DNA of 64,000 bases from Caldora sp965222765 (GTDB lineage Bacteria; Cyanobacteriota; Cyanobacteriia; Cyanobacteriales; Coleofasciculaceae): the NCBI GenBank assembly GCA_965222765.1, contig CBDCVG010000044.1, forward strand, positions 75,639-139,638. The letters run 5' to 3'. The notes beneath the pieces were generated by a model that had not been told where the DNA came from, made no database searches, and worked only from the letters and a program-made list of their open reading frames with translations. This document shows, piece after piece, positions 1 through 8,932 of this stretch. Positions within the stretch are counted from its first letter, which is position 1; every line of letters begins with the position of its first letter. The translations under genes were made by a program, and so were the position numbers.

Positions 1-657
1 TTTCATACAGTGACTCGAACATAGTTGCTATAGCGTTAGTGCTGAGATGCACTTCAGTTTGGGGGAGAGGATGCTTACCCCAAATTTTTTTATTAGCAAA
101 TATTAAACTAGTACTGCTGCGCGTAATTAATAATTAAGAATACTTATATCGCAACAAAACTACAACGATTGGCATCCTTGGTGACAGTGAAGCACGCAAC
201 TTCAAAAGCCATACTATCACCTTCTACATTAGTAGGATAAGAACGACAATTTACTGCTATTTTTGGCAGTCTGAATTGAATTGATGATGAGTATCAATTT
301 ACACAATTGATTTATGCAGAGAAGACGCTTGGTTGCAGTGGTAGAGAACGGAGCTATTTAATAATAAGATTACCGTTATGTTAGACTAACGAATATAATC
401 TCTTCACAAGCTTTTCATGATTTCTTCACAAGCTTTTCATGATTTCTTCACAAGCTTTTCATGATTTCTTCACAAGCTTTTCATCATTTTCCGATAAGCT
501 TTGATAGTGCTTGTAAAGTTTGATGTGAATCTCTGATCTGGGTTGATTTTGCTCAATCAGCTAACAAACTGAGTTATTCAACTGTGTATCAACTCGATTA
601 CTGGAGTATAAAATTTGACTTTTCAGACACTCTCAAAAAGCACGCAGGACTAACGGT
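1..657. other. Intergenic region with short repeats, no gene seen
   Basis: No convincing coding region is visible. The stretch is AT-rich. Around 106-143 it contains a CTAGTACTGCTGCGCG-type motif followed by AATTAAG-like heptamers, the same combination found (either strand) near 37273-37316 and 60031-60065. Four tandem 22-bp repeats lie at 401-488. The start of the pentapeptide gene at 658 is preceded by an AGGA-type ribosome binding site. Confidence 0.6.
401..488. repeat. Four tandem copies of a 22-bp repeat
   Basis: The unit begins TCTTCACAAGCTTTTCATGA and is 22 bp long. Copies lie at 401-422, 423-444, 445-466 and 467-488. The first three are identical and the fourth differs near its end (TCATCATT). 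There are no spacers, so this is a minisatellite, not a CRISPR array. It lies about 170 bp upstream of the pentapeptide-repeat gene. Confidence 0.9.
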
Positions 658-1554
658 ATGAATGATGCTACACAAATCAGAGAGCGTTATCTGGCAGGAA
701 GGAGATATTTTGGTGGTGCTGATTTGATTGGCGCCGACTTAAGTTGTGTTGACTTGATTGGCGCTGACTTAAGTTGTGCTGATTTGAATAATGCTAACTT
801 AAATGGTGCTAATCTGAGTTTTGCTAACCTAAATCAGGCTGACTTGAATAATGCCAATTTGATTGGTGCTAATCTGAGCTTTGTCAACTTGAGTCAAGCT
901 GACTTGAGTGGTGCTAATCTGAGCTTTGTCAACTTGAGTCAAGCTGACTTGAGTAGTGCTGACCTGAATCATGCCAATCTCAGAAATGCCTACCTAAGTG
1001 GTGCTAACCTAAGTCATGCAACTCTAGTTGGAGCCAATCTAGTAGCAGCTTACCTGAATGAGAGTAAACTAATTAATGCTCATCTGGGTTTTGTCCGTCT
1101 TGGTTTTGCCAACTTGAGTGATGCTAACCTAAGTGATGCTGACTTAAGTGGAGCCAGTCTGATTGGAGCTAACCTAAGTGATTCTAACCTAAATGGTGCT
1201 CACCTGGATTTTGCTAATCTAGCATTTGTTGACTTGAGTGGTGCGAATCTAAGTGGTGCTCATCTTAATAGTGCTAACTTGATTGAAGCTAACCTTAATG
1301 GAGCTAACTTCCATGGAGCCAATCTACATCAGTCTAATCTAGCTTGTGCAAAGTTCAAGAAAACTGATTTAAGTAATGCTAATTTAGCAGATGCTAATTT
1401 AGCTGGAATTGATTTGAGAACAACCAATATCAAGCAAACTAATCTAGAAAAAATACTACTAAGTCGGTCTGACAATCCCAAGGAAAGTACAAAAAGCTTG
1501 CCAGATATTTTTCAAAACTATAAATCTTTACTCATCGAAATGATTTCTTGTTGA
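658..1554 (+). CDS. Pentapeptide-repeat protein
   Basis: The 298-aa protein consists almost entirely of A(D/N)LXX pentapeptide repeats from about residue 20 to residue 265 (for example ADLIGADLSCVDLIGADLS). Such repeats fold into a right-handed quadrilateral beta-helix. There is no signal peptide and no membrane segment, so a cytosolic protein is likely. The last 35 residues (from SRSDNPKE) lack the repeat. The ATG at 658 has AGGA about 9 nt upstream. The DNA repeats are also visible as near-identical units around 880-960, which suggests expansion by recombination. Cyanobacteria carry many such proteins. Function cannot be inferred; some relatives protect DNA gyrase, but nothing here indicates that. 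Confidence 0.88.
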   Translation: MNDATQIRERYLAGRRYFGGADLIGADLSCVDLIGADLSCADLNNANLNGANLSFANLNQADLNNANLIGANLSFVNLSQADLSGANLSFVNLSQADLSSADLNHANLRNAYLSGANLSHATLVGANLVAAYLNESKLINAHLGFVRLGFANLSDANLSDADLSGASLIGANLSDSNLNGAHLDFANLAFVDLSGANLSGAHLNSANLIEANLNGANFHGANLHQSNLACAKFKKTDLSNANLADANLAGIDLRTTNIKQTNLEKILLSRSDNPKESTKSLPDIFQNYKSLLIEMISC

Positions 1555-1738
1555 GGTGATGCTCTACACACTTACGGGTGAGGGAAATTTTGGTTGAAAT
1601 TTCTAGCGAAGTATCCTCTCATATCATTAGTTCTCCTTTGTTTCCCTATCTCCCCATCTCCCCACCCCTTAAAGCTATCGCAGTAAGTAGGAGCTTTTAT
1701 AATAAACAGCAACAAATTTAACACAGTTTTTTGGGGGA

Positions 1739-2659
1739 GTGAAAACAACTTCCTCTATTGTGTCAATAGTAAGTAGTGGGAGACTGGAGTCAAAAAAGAA
1801 ATCTGTGAATCAACTTAATCAAGAGCAAATAGCTAAGGGATGGCACGGTAGCCTAGATTTGGTATATGCCCATGATAATGATGCTACCCGACTCATTCAC
1901 AATCAAGTGCGATCGCCCCTCAAGGTGCAGCGAGCTTTTTACCCAGAAGGGCAAGCAATTTGTCACAGTATAGTTTTACACACAGCTGGAGGTATAGTAG
2001 GAGGCGATCGCCTTTCTCAAAATATCCACCTCCAAGCCAATTCCCAAGTTTTAATTACCACCGCTGCTGCGGGCAAGGTTTATCGCAGTAATGGGCAAGA
2101 AGCTAGGCAAACCATCCAGATACGAGTAGAGCCTGGTGCTTATTTAGAATGGTTGCCCCAAGAAACAATTATCTTTAATGGTGCAGTTTATCAGCAAGAT
2201 TTGCGGGTAGAATTAGCACCGGGAGCTAGTTGGTTAGGGTGGGAAATTACCCGCTTTGGTCGCACAGCTAGAGGAGAACAGTTTGTACAGGGAAATTGGC
2301 AATCCCATTCTGAAGTCTGGCAGCAAGGACACCCTCTGTGGATTGAACGGCAATGGCTACCGGGTAGTGAAACCATCTTCAACAGTCCTCATGGCTTAGC
2401 TGGAGAACCAGTAGTTGGTATGCTCTGTTGGTTAAGTCAACCTGTAACATCCGACTTACTAGAGCAAGTGAGAAAGCTCTGGAGAGCGAAGGAACATCAA
2501 GGAGAAGCAGGAGTGACTCAACTAATTTCTGGATTATTGTGCCGTTATCGTGGTGCTTCAACCTCTGAAGTGAGAGACTGGTTTACGGATGTTTGGCAGC
2601 TGTTACGCTTGTCCTATTCAGGGCACTTTCCGAAAAAGCCAAGAGTATGGTTGTCATAG
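1739..2659 (+). CDS. ureD: Urease accessory protein UreD (UreH)
   Basis: The 306-aa protein belongs to the UreD/UreH family. UreD is the scaffold that, with UreF and UreG, delivers nickel into the urease active site. Recognisable family segments are WHGSLDLVYA, SPLKVQRAFYPEG, LHTAGGIVGGDRL and PQETIIFNGA. The start is GTG at 1739, preceded by the strong ribosome binding site GGGGGAG. An N-terminal extension of about 30 residues precedes the conserved part, so a later start is possible. ureA follows after 54 bp in the same direction, as in cyanobacterial ureDABC clusters. The remaining structural genes are missing from this window. Confidence 0.92.
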   Translation: MKTTSSIVSIVSSGRLESKKKSVNQLNQEQIAKGWHGSLDLVYAHDNDATRLIHNQVRSPLKVQRAFYPEGQAICHSIVLHTAGGIVGGDRLSQNIHLQANSQVLITTAAAGKVYRSNGQEARQTIQIRVEPGAYLEWLPQETIIFNGAVYQQDLRVELAPGASWLGWEITRFGRTARGEQFVQGNWQSHSEVWQQGHPLWIERQWLPGSETIFNSPHGLAGEPVVGMLCWLSQPVTSDLLEQVRKLWRAKEHQGEAGVTQLISGLLCRYRGASTSEVRDWFTDVWQLLRLSYSGHFPKKPRVWLS

Positions 2660-2713
2660 CCCTTGTAAACCAGGTAATTTTTACCAAAGCAACAACTAAC
2701 TCCAAAGTCTCAT

Positions 2714-3016
2714 ATGCAATTATCGCCTCAGGAAAAAGACAAACTACTAATTTTCACTGCTGCTTTGCTAGCAGAACGACGCAAGAACAAAGGCTTAAAA
2801 TTGAATTACCCAGAAGCAGTTGCCTATATCTCTGCCGCTATTTTGGAAGGTGCGAGGGAAGGTAAGACGGTGGCAGATTTAATGAGTTATGGAACTACTC
2901 TACTGACTACCTATGATGTAATGGAAGGGGTTCCGGAAATGATACATGAAGTGCAGGTAGAAGCTACTTTCCCTGACGGAACCAAACTGGTTACAGTTCA
3001 TGATCCGATTCGTTAA
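2714..3016 (+). CDS. ureA: Urease gamma subunit
   Basis: The 100-aa protein is a full-length UreA, the small gamma subunit of the nickel enzyme that hydrolyses urea to ammonia and carbamate. Typical segments are MQLSPQEKDKLL, LNYPEAVAYI, GKTVADLMSYG and the C-terminal VTVHDPIR. It lies 54 bp after ureD and is probably co-transcribed with it. The expected next genes, ureB and ureC, do not follow: about 440 bp of non-coding DNA with a possible terminator and a mobile-element remnant comes next, then an unrelated gene. The other subunits must be elsewhere, or the cluster has been broken. Confidence 0.95.
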   Translation: MQLSPQEKDKLLIFTAALLAERRKNKGLKLNYPEAVAYISAAILEGAREGKTVADLMSYGTTLLTTYDVMEGVPEMIHEVQVEATFPDGTKLVTVHDPIR

Positions 3017-3091
3017 AAACCAACAGAGAACACTATAGGTGGGAGAGGAAGATGATTGGAATCTCTCCAAATTGGTTTATTGATTCCTGTG

Positions 3092-3124
3092 ACAGCCTTT
3101 GATAAGAGCTGCTGTTTTTCTTTT
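3092..3124 (+). terminator. Possible terminator of ureDA
   Basis: ACAGC at 3092 can pair with GCTGT at 3111-3115. The run TTTTTCTTTT follows directly, 75 bp after the ureA stop. The stem is short, so this is a weak call. Confidence 0.4.
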
Positions 3125-3364
3125 GTTATTTCTAAAATTCTGATTGAAACAGCTAAAAATATCACTGGCTTCCGGAATCATTGGTAAGTTCCTGAAATAA
3201 GTATATGAGTCAGGGGATGCTGGCAGGAAAGAGTTCGTTAACTAGATCCCCAACTGTCAAAATAAATGCTTTCAGTGCATCCCAAGACTTGTATTAGCGT
3301 GGGAATGCACGTCCTTGATTATTAGTTTTTTGTACTAACTAATGACTAATGATAAATGACTTTC

Positions 3365-3420
3365 GTGACGGGGCGACATCTCCTCCAACCCTACAAGGAG
3401 TTGGGTTCCCCGTCGCTTTT
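3365..3420 (-). mobile_element. IS200/IS605-like right-end remnant
   Basis: Read on the minus strand there is a hairpin (AACCC...GGGTT) followed by GGAGGAGATGTC. This resembles the end of the TnpB element at 19772-21076, whose hairpin is followed by GGAGGATGTCAA. Flanking GACGGGG and CCCCGTC arms form a second pairing. No transposase is attached. Confidence 0.5.
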
Positions 3421-3457
3421 TGTTCAGAAGCTGAAGATGAGGAGTAAGTAATAAGGA

Positions 3458-4360
3458 ATGACAAAAGAGAAGCTATCCCAGCAATTGGTTACAAATTCTC
3501 CTGCAGTTGAACAACTGCCAATTTCGTTGACAGAAGCAGAGCCATCGGAATACCAAGGATCAAAACTCCCGTTACTCTTGATAGGAATGGGAGTGGCGAT
3601 GACTGGTTCTAATTTTGTGGCAATTTCCTTGGGGTTGTATTCTCTGCTTCATGTTTCCCCTGCCTATTCTGGAGATAACTTGTTACAGATAGCGAAGGAA
3701 CAATATCAGGCGGGGAATTTTGAGCAAGCCATCGCTTTAGCACAATCTATTCCCACTGATAGTCCTACTTATGAAAAATCTACTGCTGCTATCCTCAAAT
3801 GGCGTCGGGATTGGTATATAGCTGCAGCCCAGTTTCAAGCTACAGAACAAGCATTTAAAGAGGGAAGATGGCGAGATGTGTTGGAGGAAGCACGTCAGAC
3901 TCCTGATATTGATGTTTGGCGAAAGAAAATGCTGCCATTTGTCTTGGGAGCGATACCGGAACTTGAAGTAGAAGCTCAACAGTTATTGCAGCAAGTTTAC
4001 CAATTGGCAGCTCAGAAAAATTTTACTGGGGCTCTTGCTCTAATTAAACAAATTCCTCAAGAAACACCTACAGGAGCCAAGCTTCAGCCTAAGCTCATTG
4101 AATATCAGAAAAAGCAGCAGATTAAGGCGGAATATTTATTACAACAAGCCTATAATCAAGCCCAGGTAAGAGATTTTAAGGGAGCTTTGCAATATCTCTC
4201 AAAAATTTCCCCAGATACACCTACCTACCAAAAAGCTCAAGTAAAGGTTGCTGAATATACACAAAAGCAACTTTTTAAGGAAAAAGTCGAAAGAAAAGCA
4301 AAATTAGCTGTCTTCCGGGAGAAGCCCCATTTCCTACCCCGTAGGGGAAGCGTGGGATGA
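3458..4360 (+). CDS. TPR-like membrane-anchored protein, 3' end disrupted
   Basis: The 300-aa product has a polar N-terminus, one hydrophobic segment (about residues 38-65, LPLLLIGMGVAMTGSNFVAI) and then repeated helical units with TPR-like character, such as YQAGNFEQAIALAQSI, AAQKNFTGALALIKQI and AQVRDFKGALQYLSKI. It is probably a membrane-anchored tetratricopeptide-type scaffold of unknown partner. The last residues (REKPHFLPRRGSVG) are encoded by a palindromic mobile-element-like sequence around 4318-4360 and do not look native. An open frame with protein-like sequence continues in another phase to 4500, so the gene was probably longer. ATG at 3458; the ribosome binding site is probably the GAGGAG just upstream. 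Confidence 0.7.
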   Translation: MTKEKLSQQLVTNSPAVEQLPISLTEAEPSEYQGSKLPLLLIGMGVAMTGSNFVAISLGLYSLLHVSPAYSGDNLLQIAKEQYQAGNFEQAIALAQSIPTDSPTYEKSTAAILKWRRDWYIAAAQFQATEQAFKEGRWRDVLEEARQTPDIDVWRKKMLPFVLGAIPELEVEAQQLLQQVYQLAAQKNFTGALALIKQIPQETPTGAKLQPKLIEYQKKQQIKAEYLLQQAYNQAQVRDFKGALQYLSKISPDTPTYQKAQVKVAEYTQKQLFKEKVERKAKLAVFREKPHFLPRRGSVG

Positions 4361-4500
4361 ATCCCGGCCAGGCTCTAGACACTTGGGACAACTATTCGTG
4401 CTACAATCCCGATAGGGAAGTGTGGGAGTATGTCACGTCAGATTCTATTGCCCCTGGGAAAATTGACAGCGCTCGCTTATCTGTTACTAGTAGAAAGTGA
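4345..4500 (+). pseudogene. Displaced C-terminal fragment of the TPR-like gene
   Basis: After the palindromic insertion a different reading frame is open from 4345 to the TGA at 4498-4500. From 4360 it reads NPGQALDTWDNYS and later EYVTSDSIAPGKIDSARLS, which looks like a genuine protein end. It is on the same strand as, but out of phase with, the upstream gene. Its last 24 bases overlap the 3' end of the convergent MATE gene. That this is the original C-terminus is inference. Confidence 0.4.
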
Positions 4501-5874
4501 AGGTTGTTGGGACTCTTGAGTTGCTTTAATGTTGCAGGTTATTCGATTCCAGATATAGGCTCCTATACCAACAGCTAGATTGGAGAAACAAGCAGCGAAG
4601 AAAATGCCCTTAACCCCGAATAACTGACTACCAATATAAGCAAAAGGAACATAGAGAATAAACATCCTTGTCAAGATCATTACTAAAGATGGTAGAGGCT
4701 TCCCTAGAGCATTAAAAGTAGAACTAGAAACCAGAATGACACCTGAAGCACCATAGCTAATCGGGACTATCAACAAATAGCTTGCTGCGATCGCTACTAT
4801 TTGGGGATTATTATTAAAAACTGATGCTAGCCAAGGAGCTGTTGGAGCCAGAATTGCTGCTACCAAAATTCCCCAAAACAGGCAAAATAAAAAGCTCAGA
4901 CGCAGAGCTAGATGTACACGATGGTACTTTTTGGCTCCCCAATTCTGTCCCACAAACGGACTAATACTCGCTGACAATGCTAAAAGAACAAGTATGGCAA
5001 AAGATTCCACTCGGGAAGCGATACCGAAACCAGCCACAGCTATAGGACCGTAAGCAGCTATGATACTGGTAATCAAGCCGATGGAAATAGGTGTAATCAA
5101 ACTAGTGCCAGCTGCTGGTAAACCCACATGAAGGATCTTTTTCCAAGACTTTAAAACTACTTCTAGCTTCGGTAAGTTAAAGCACAGCATCCGTTCTCGA
5201 TAATGCAAAAATAATAAGGATGCCAGTAAAGTTGTCGCCCGTGCAATAACTGTAGCTATGGCTGCTCCTTGCAGCTCCAGCCTTGGGAGGCCCCCCAAGC
5301 CAAAAATAAACAAGGGGTCTAGGGCAATATTAATACCAGCGGCGACAGTCATAATCAGGCTGGGAACCTTGGTATTACCACTAGCACGGATGGCATTGTT
5401 CCCTACCATTGGCACTACCAGAAAGATCATCCCCCAATACCAGATTTCCATGTAGTCCTGAATCAAGGGCAGAACGTCAGACTCAGCACCTAAAGCAGTG
5501 AATAGTGGCTTGATGGTTGTCAGTCCGAGAACAATAAAGATGCCAACAATCAGTAGAGAGAGAGTTAAACTGTCAGTAGTAAATCGCTGCACTTTATTGC
5601 GATCGCCTTCTCCAATAGCACGGGCAATAATAGAAGAAGCTCCAACTCCTAAACCCAATGCTAGACTGCCTAAAGCTGAGACTACCGGAAAGGTAAAACT
5701 CATAGCAGCAAGAGGCTTGGTTCCTAAGTGCGCTACAAAATAAGTGTCAATCAGACTAAAAGCGATAACAGCAAAAATACCCCAGATCATAGGGATAGTC
5801 AGCTTTACTAGATGCCAGCTGACGCTACCTTCGATTAAGGTTTGCTTTATTGGCTGGGAAGTCTTAATTTTCAT
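4477..5874 (-). CDS. MATE family multidrug/Na+ antiporter
   Basis: The 465-aa integral membrane protein has about twelve hydrophobic segments arranged as two related halves. The N-terminal half starts WHLVKLTIPMIWGIFAVIAF and contains LGVGASSIIARAIGEGD, a typical MATE segment after TM2. Members export cationic drugs or metabolites in exchange for Na+ or H+. The gene lies 77 bp downstream of the RND exporter on the same strand, so the two may be co-expressed. A mobile-element end lies between them. Substrate unknown. Confidence 0.9.
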   Translation of the reverse strand: MKIKTSQPIKQTLIEGSVSWHLVKLTIPMIWGIFAVIAFSLIDTYFVAHLGTKPLAAMSFTFPVVSALGSLALGLGVGASSIIARAIGEGDRNKVQRFTTDSLTLSLLIVGIFIVLGLTTIKPLFTALGAESDVLPLIQDYMEIWYWGMIFLVVPMVGNNAIRASGNTKVPSLIMTVAAGINIALDPLFIFGLGGLPRLELQGAAIATVIARATTLLASLLFLHYRERMLCFNLPKLEVVLKSWKKILHVGLPAAGTSLITPISIGLITSIIAAYGPIAVAGFGIASRVESFAILVLLALSASISPFVGQNWGAKKYHRVHLALRLSFLFCLFWGILVAAILAPTAPWLASVFNNNPQIVAIAASYLLIVPISYGASGVILVSSSTFNALGKPLPSLVMILTRMFILYVPFAYIGSQLFGVKGIFFAACFSNLAVGIGAYIWNRITCNIKATQESQQPSLSTSNR

Positions 5875-5925
5875 GAATCAGTAACAAACTGCGGGCGCAG
5901 GGATTATTGAAATGAGCATAGCCTT

Positions 5926-5950
5926 TAGGACTTACGCACTCAACTGTCAT
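5926..5950 (+). mobile_element. Single end of MITE family 1 (TAGGACTTACGCAC)
   Basis: 25 bp match the end of the full copies at 38913 and 9049 (TAGGACTTACGCACTCAACT). Homology stops one base from the TAG stop codon of the RND gene at 5952-5954, so the remnant abuts that gene's 3' end. Confidence 0.7.
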
Positions 5951-5951
5951 A

Positions 5952-8705
5952 CTAATGACTTCCTTTGAAAAACTTCAGCCATAAATCCTCTAGAAGAGTA
6001 TAAAGCACCGGTACGACAATCAAGCTCAACAGGGTAGAAGTAATCAGTCCACCGATAATTGCTACTGCCATCGGCTGCCGTAACTCTGAACCGGCTCCTA
6101 ATCCCAAGGCAATCGGCAGCATTCCCAAAATTGTTGAAGCTGTAGTCATCATAATTGGTCGTAGACGCACGACACCAGTCTGAAGAACTGCTTCGGTACG
6201 ACTTAAGCCGGATTTCCGGAGCTGGTTGGCATAATCCATTAGTAAAAGAGCATTTTTGTCAAGTAAACCCAGCAAGAAAATTAAACCAATTAGAGAAATC
6301 ATGCCGAAGTTACTCTGAGTAACTAGGAGCGCCAACATTGCCCCCACAATTGATAGAGGTAAAGACAAGCCAACTACCACAGGTTCTAACAATCTGCCAA
6401 ACACCAACAACAGCAACGACAACATACAGGCAACAGATAAACTCAGGGTGCCAGCAAAACTGCCAAAAATAGAGCCGATACGAGCTGAGTCCCCTTCTAG
6501 GTCTATCTGCACACCATCCGGTAAAATAGCCTGGGCTTCTGTTACTACTTGGTCAGTCGCATCTCCTAAGGCTTGACCCTGGCTTAAGTTGGCACTGATA
6601 TAGGCGACTCGTTGACCATTTAGACGCTCAATCTCAGCAATACTATCAGCTTTATTGTCTTCACCAGTTACCGTAACATCCACTAATCCAGACAGTTTCT
6701 CAATACGAGTTTTAATCTCTTGAGTGCTGTTATATAAGGCTTCCAAGTCATCACTAACTAAGCCAACTTGAAGAGGTTTTTCTCCCCCTGTATCAACAAA
6801 CTGAATATCTTCAACACTAACGGTGACTCCGTCTAGTTTCGGCAAAGCGGCGCGGAGTTGTTCTTGCACTTCCGCAGTATGGAATTGGCGCTCCTCTTTG
6901 AGCTTCACATAGAGTTTGCCTTTATTAGGTTCACCTCTTACTCCAACAGTAGTAAATACCGATTCCACTGCCGATGAATCTAAGACAGCCTGCTCAATTT
7001 GTCCAGCCACACTACGGGATTTATACAGTAATATCTTAATCGGAGATTGGAATAAATCACCGAAAATTGAGCCAGTATTATCAGTAGGAGTATTTGATGA
7101 TGCTTCTTGTTCTTGCTCTGGTGAGGGATTTAAGCCTTCAAACCTACTAGATAAATCCGGTAAAGGAGATGTGTAGACAATATTAAACTCACCTCGATCT
7201 AGTTTAGGAATAAACCCTTTAGGTATTAGAGGAATCAAAGCAATTCCAGCAATGAAACTCACTATTGCCAATCCCACCACAATTTGGCGATGGTTCAGAG
7301 ACCATTTGAGTAAGTTATGGTAATGGTTGTTTGTTGTTTGTTGTTTGTTGTTTGTTTTTTGTTGTTTGGGAATCAAGGATGTCTCCCCCATCTCCCCATC
7401 TCCCCATCTTCGCGTCTCCGCGTCTCTGTGTCTCAGCCAATAAACAGCCAACACAGGGGATAAGGTACGAGCCACTAGTAAGGAAGTAAAAACTGCTACA
7501 GAAACAGTTAACCCAAAAGGCTTAAAAAACTGACCTACAGTGCCACCCATGAAGGCAATAGGCAAAAATACGGCGACAATAGTCAATGTAGAAGCTGAAA
7601 CAGTCCAGCCAATTTCATCAGTACCTGCGATCGCAGCTTGTCTTGGAGTTTCACCTGCTTCGATATGTCGGGAGATATTTTCTACGTCAACGATCGCATC
7701 ATCTACAATAATACCAATTACCAATGCCAAAGCTAGCAAAGTGATGGTTTCTAGGTTAAACCCAGCTACTGCCATCGCAATGCAGGTTCCGAGTAAGGAA
7801 ATGGGAATGGCTAAAGCCGTAATTAAAGTTGCCCGGAAGTTCCGTAAAAAGGGAAAAATCACCAAAACTGCCAGAACAATCGCCAGCAGTAAAGCATCAA
7901 TAGTCGCTTGGGTAGCTTCGCGGATATAATCAGCCTCAGTCTCCGCCAAAACTAGTTGCACCTGAGGTAAACCAGCTTGCAACTGTTGCACTGCTTCCTC
8001 TACCCGACTAACGACTTCCAAGGTATTAGCTTCCCCACGTTTGATTACCTGGAAGGCTACAGCATTCTCACTATTGAACCTTGCCAAGGTTGGGGAAGCA
8101 GTGATAGAAGAATTATTCTCTTCCTCATCTGGGGTAGCATCTCCTAAAAGCTTTACTTTCAGAACTCCTGGGAGTTCGGCAATCGGTGGGAGAATTTCCT
8201 CTTTTGTTATCTGGATTAATTCCTCAAGAGTTTTACTCTCACTCTTGATAGCGTAGCTAATTGCCGCCGACTCATTTAAGTTGATACTGATAGTCTCAAA
8301 AGTACTTTCTGGAGGTAGCTCAGCTTGCTGGAGTGCTGTTTCCACTGCCTCAGTCGAAGATTCAAGATTAGTTCCAACATCAAAAGCTAGACTAACAACA
8401 GTTTGACCAGAGTAGGTAGAGGAGCGAGTATCATCCAATCCTGGTAAAGATTGGAGCTGTTGTTCAATAGGTAGGGTGAGCTTTGTCTCTGTTTCCAAAG
8501 CCGTCTCAATTGGTGCTTGAGCATTCACCACCACTACAGGAAAGGTAATATCAGGGAACAGGGCATATTTGAGACTGCTAAAAGCAAACAACCCTGCCAC
8601 AGTCACAGCAAGCCAAAAACAGACTGTCAGCCAGGGATGAGCAATGGCTAACCGGGAAATATTCAAGCGCTCTCTCAGAGATATCTGGCGCTGAGACTTT
8701 ACCAT
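5952..8705 (-). CDS. RND family efflux transporter (AcrB/MmpL-type HAE)
   Basis: The 917-aa inner-membrane proton-driven exporter has the classic duplicated layout. TM1 is near residue 25, followed by a large periplasmic loop. TM4 carries the proton-relay aspartates in GIIVDDAIVDVENISR. A second periplasmic loop and a final block of membrane segments end in GLGAGSELRQPMAVAIIGG. It is shorter than typical AcrB (about 1050 aa). Residues about 422-462 (AETRRWGDGEMG, then KQQKTNNKQQTTNN) are an insert encoded by simple repeats (7322-7440) at the cytoplasmic loop between the halves. No membrane-fusion partner gene is adjacent. Upstream DNA is full of repeats. Substrate unknown. Confidence 0.92.
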   Translation of the reverse strand: MVKSQRQISLRERLNISRLAIAHPWLTVCFWLAVTVAGLFAFSSLKYALFPDITFPVVVVNAQAPIETALETETKLTLPIEQQLQSLPGLDDTRSSTYSGQTVVSLAFDVGTNLESSTEAVETALQQAELPPESTFETISINLNESAAISYAIKSESKTLEELIQITKEEILPPIAELPGVLKVKLLGDATPDEEENNSSITASPTLARFNSENAVAFQVIKRGEANTLEVVSRVEEAVQQLQAGLPQVQLVLAETEADYIREATQATIDALLLAIVLAVLVIFPFLRNFRATLITALAIPISLLGTCIAMAVAGFNLETITLLALALVIGIIVDDAIVDVENISRHIEAGETPRQAAIAGTDEIGWTVSASTLTIVAVFLPIAFMGGTVGQFFKPFGLTVSVAVFTSLLVARTLSPVLAVYWLRHRDAETRRWGDGEMGETSLIPKQQKTNNKQQTTNNHYHNLLKWSLNHRQIVVGLAIVSFIAGIALIPLIPKGFIPKLDRGEFNIVYTSPLPDLSSRFEGLNPSPEQEQEASSNTPTDNTGSIFGDLFQSPIKILLYKSRSVAGQIEQAVLDSSAVESVFTTVGVRGEPNKGKLYVKLKEERQFHTAEVQEQLRAALPKLDGVTVSVEDIQFVDTGGEKPLQVGLVSDDLEALYNSTQEIKTRIEKLSGLVDVTVTGEDNKADSIAEIERLNGQRVAYISANLSQGQALGDATDQVVTEAQAILPDGVQIDLEGDSARIGSIFGSFAGTLSLSVACMLSLLLLVFGRLLEPVVVGLSLPLSIVGAMLALLVTQSNFGMISLIGLIFLLGLLDKNALLLMDYANQLRKSGLSRTEAVLQTGVVRLRPIMMTTASTILGMLPIALGLGAGSELRQPMAVAIIGGLITSTLLSLIVVPVLYTLLEDLWLKFFKGSH

Positions 8706-8740
8706 TGGGAAAAATCAGCTTAGCAGTTCAGCTCATTATA

Positions 8741-8790
8741 TTGACATCCTCCCTGACCGAAAGGATACCGCTCGCGCAATATTTCGTAAT
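8741..8790 (-). mobile_element. IS200/IS605-like right-end remnant
   Basis: On the minus strand a GCGGTATCC-type hairpin is followed by AGGGAGGATGTCAATATA. The final motif GGAGGATGTCAA is identical to that ending the TnpB element at 21076. No transposase is attached. Confidence 0.5.
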
Positions 8791-8800
8791 ATAGCCAAAG

Positions 8801-8932
8801 TACTGGACTGACACGACTAAAACGGTGGCATGGTAGGTTGGGTGGAGCGATAGCGTAACCCAACACTGGAGAATATTCCGTTGGGTTTCACTTCGTTCCA
8901 CCCAATCTACAGTTTTAGGTGCGCCACGCTAC
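8801..8932. mobile_element. MITE family 3 copy (long palindrome, CTAAAAC ends)
   Basis: The core GTAGGTTGGGTGGAGCGATA and its near-complement form a long imperfect hairpin. Outer arms are GACACGACTAAAAC and GTTTTAGGTGCGCCACGC. A second copy at 28625-28758 has the same core and better preserved ends. It fills the gap between the RND gene and the MITE family 1 copy. Confidence 0.75.

Larger units (their letters stand above)
3017..3457. other. Intergenic region after ureA
   Basis: No coding region is visible here, and in particular no trace of ureB. It contains a possible terminator (3092-3124) and an IS right-end-like hairpin (3365-3420). Confidence 0.6.

Noticed and set aside
401..488. Possible CRISPR array
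   Set aside because: The four repeats are directly adjacent with no spacers, and no cas genes are in the window.
2593..2865. Open frame overlapping ureD and ureA on the plus strand
   Set aside because: It overlaps both genes in another phase and shows no recognisable family.
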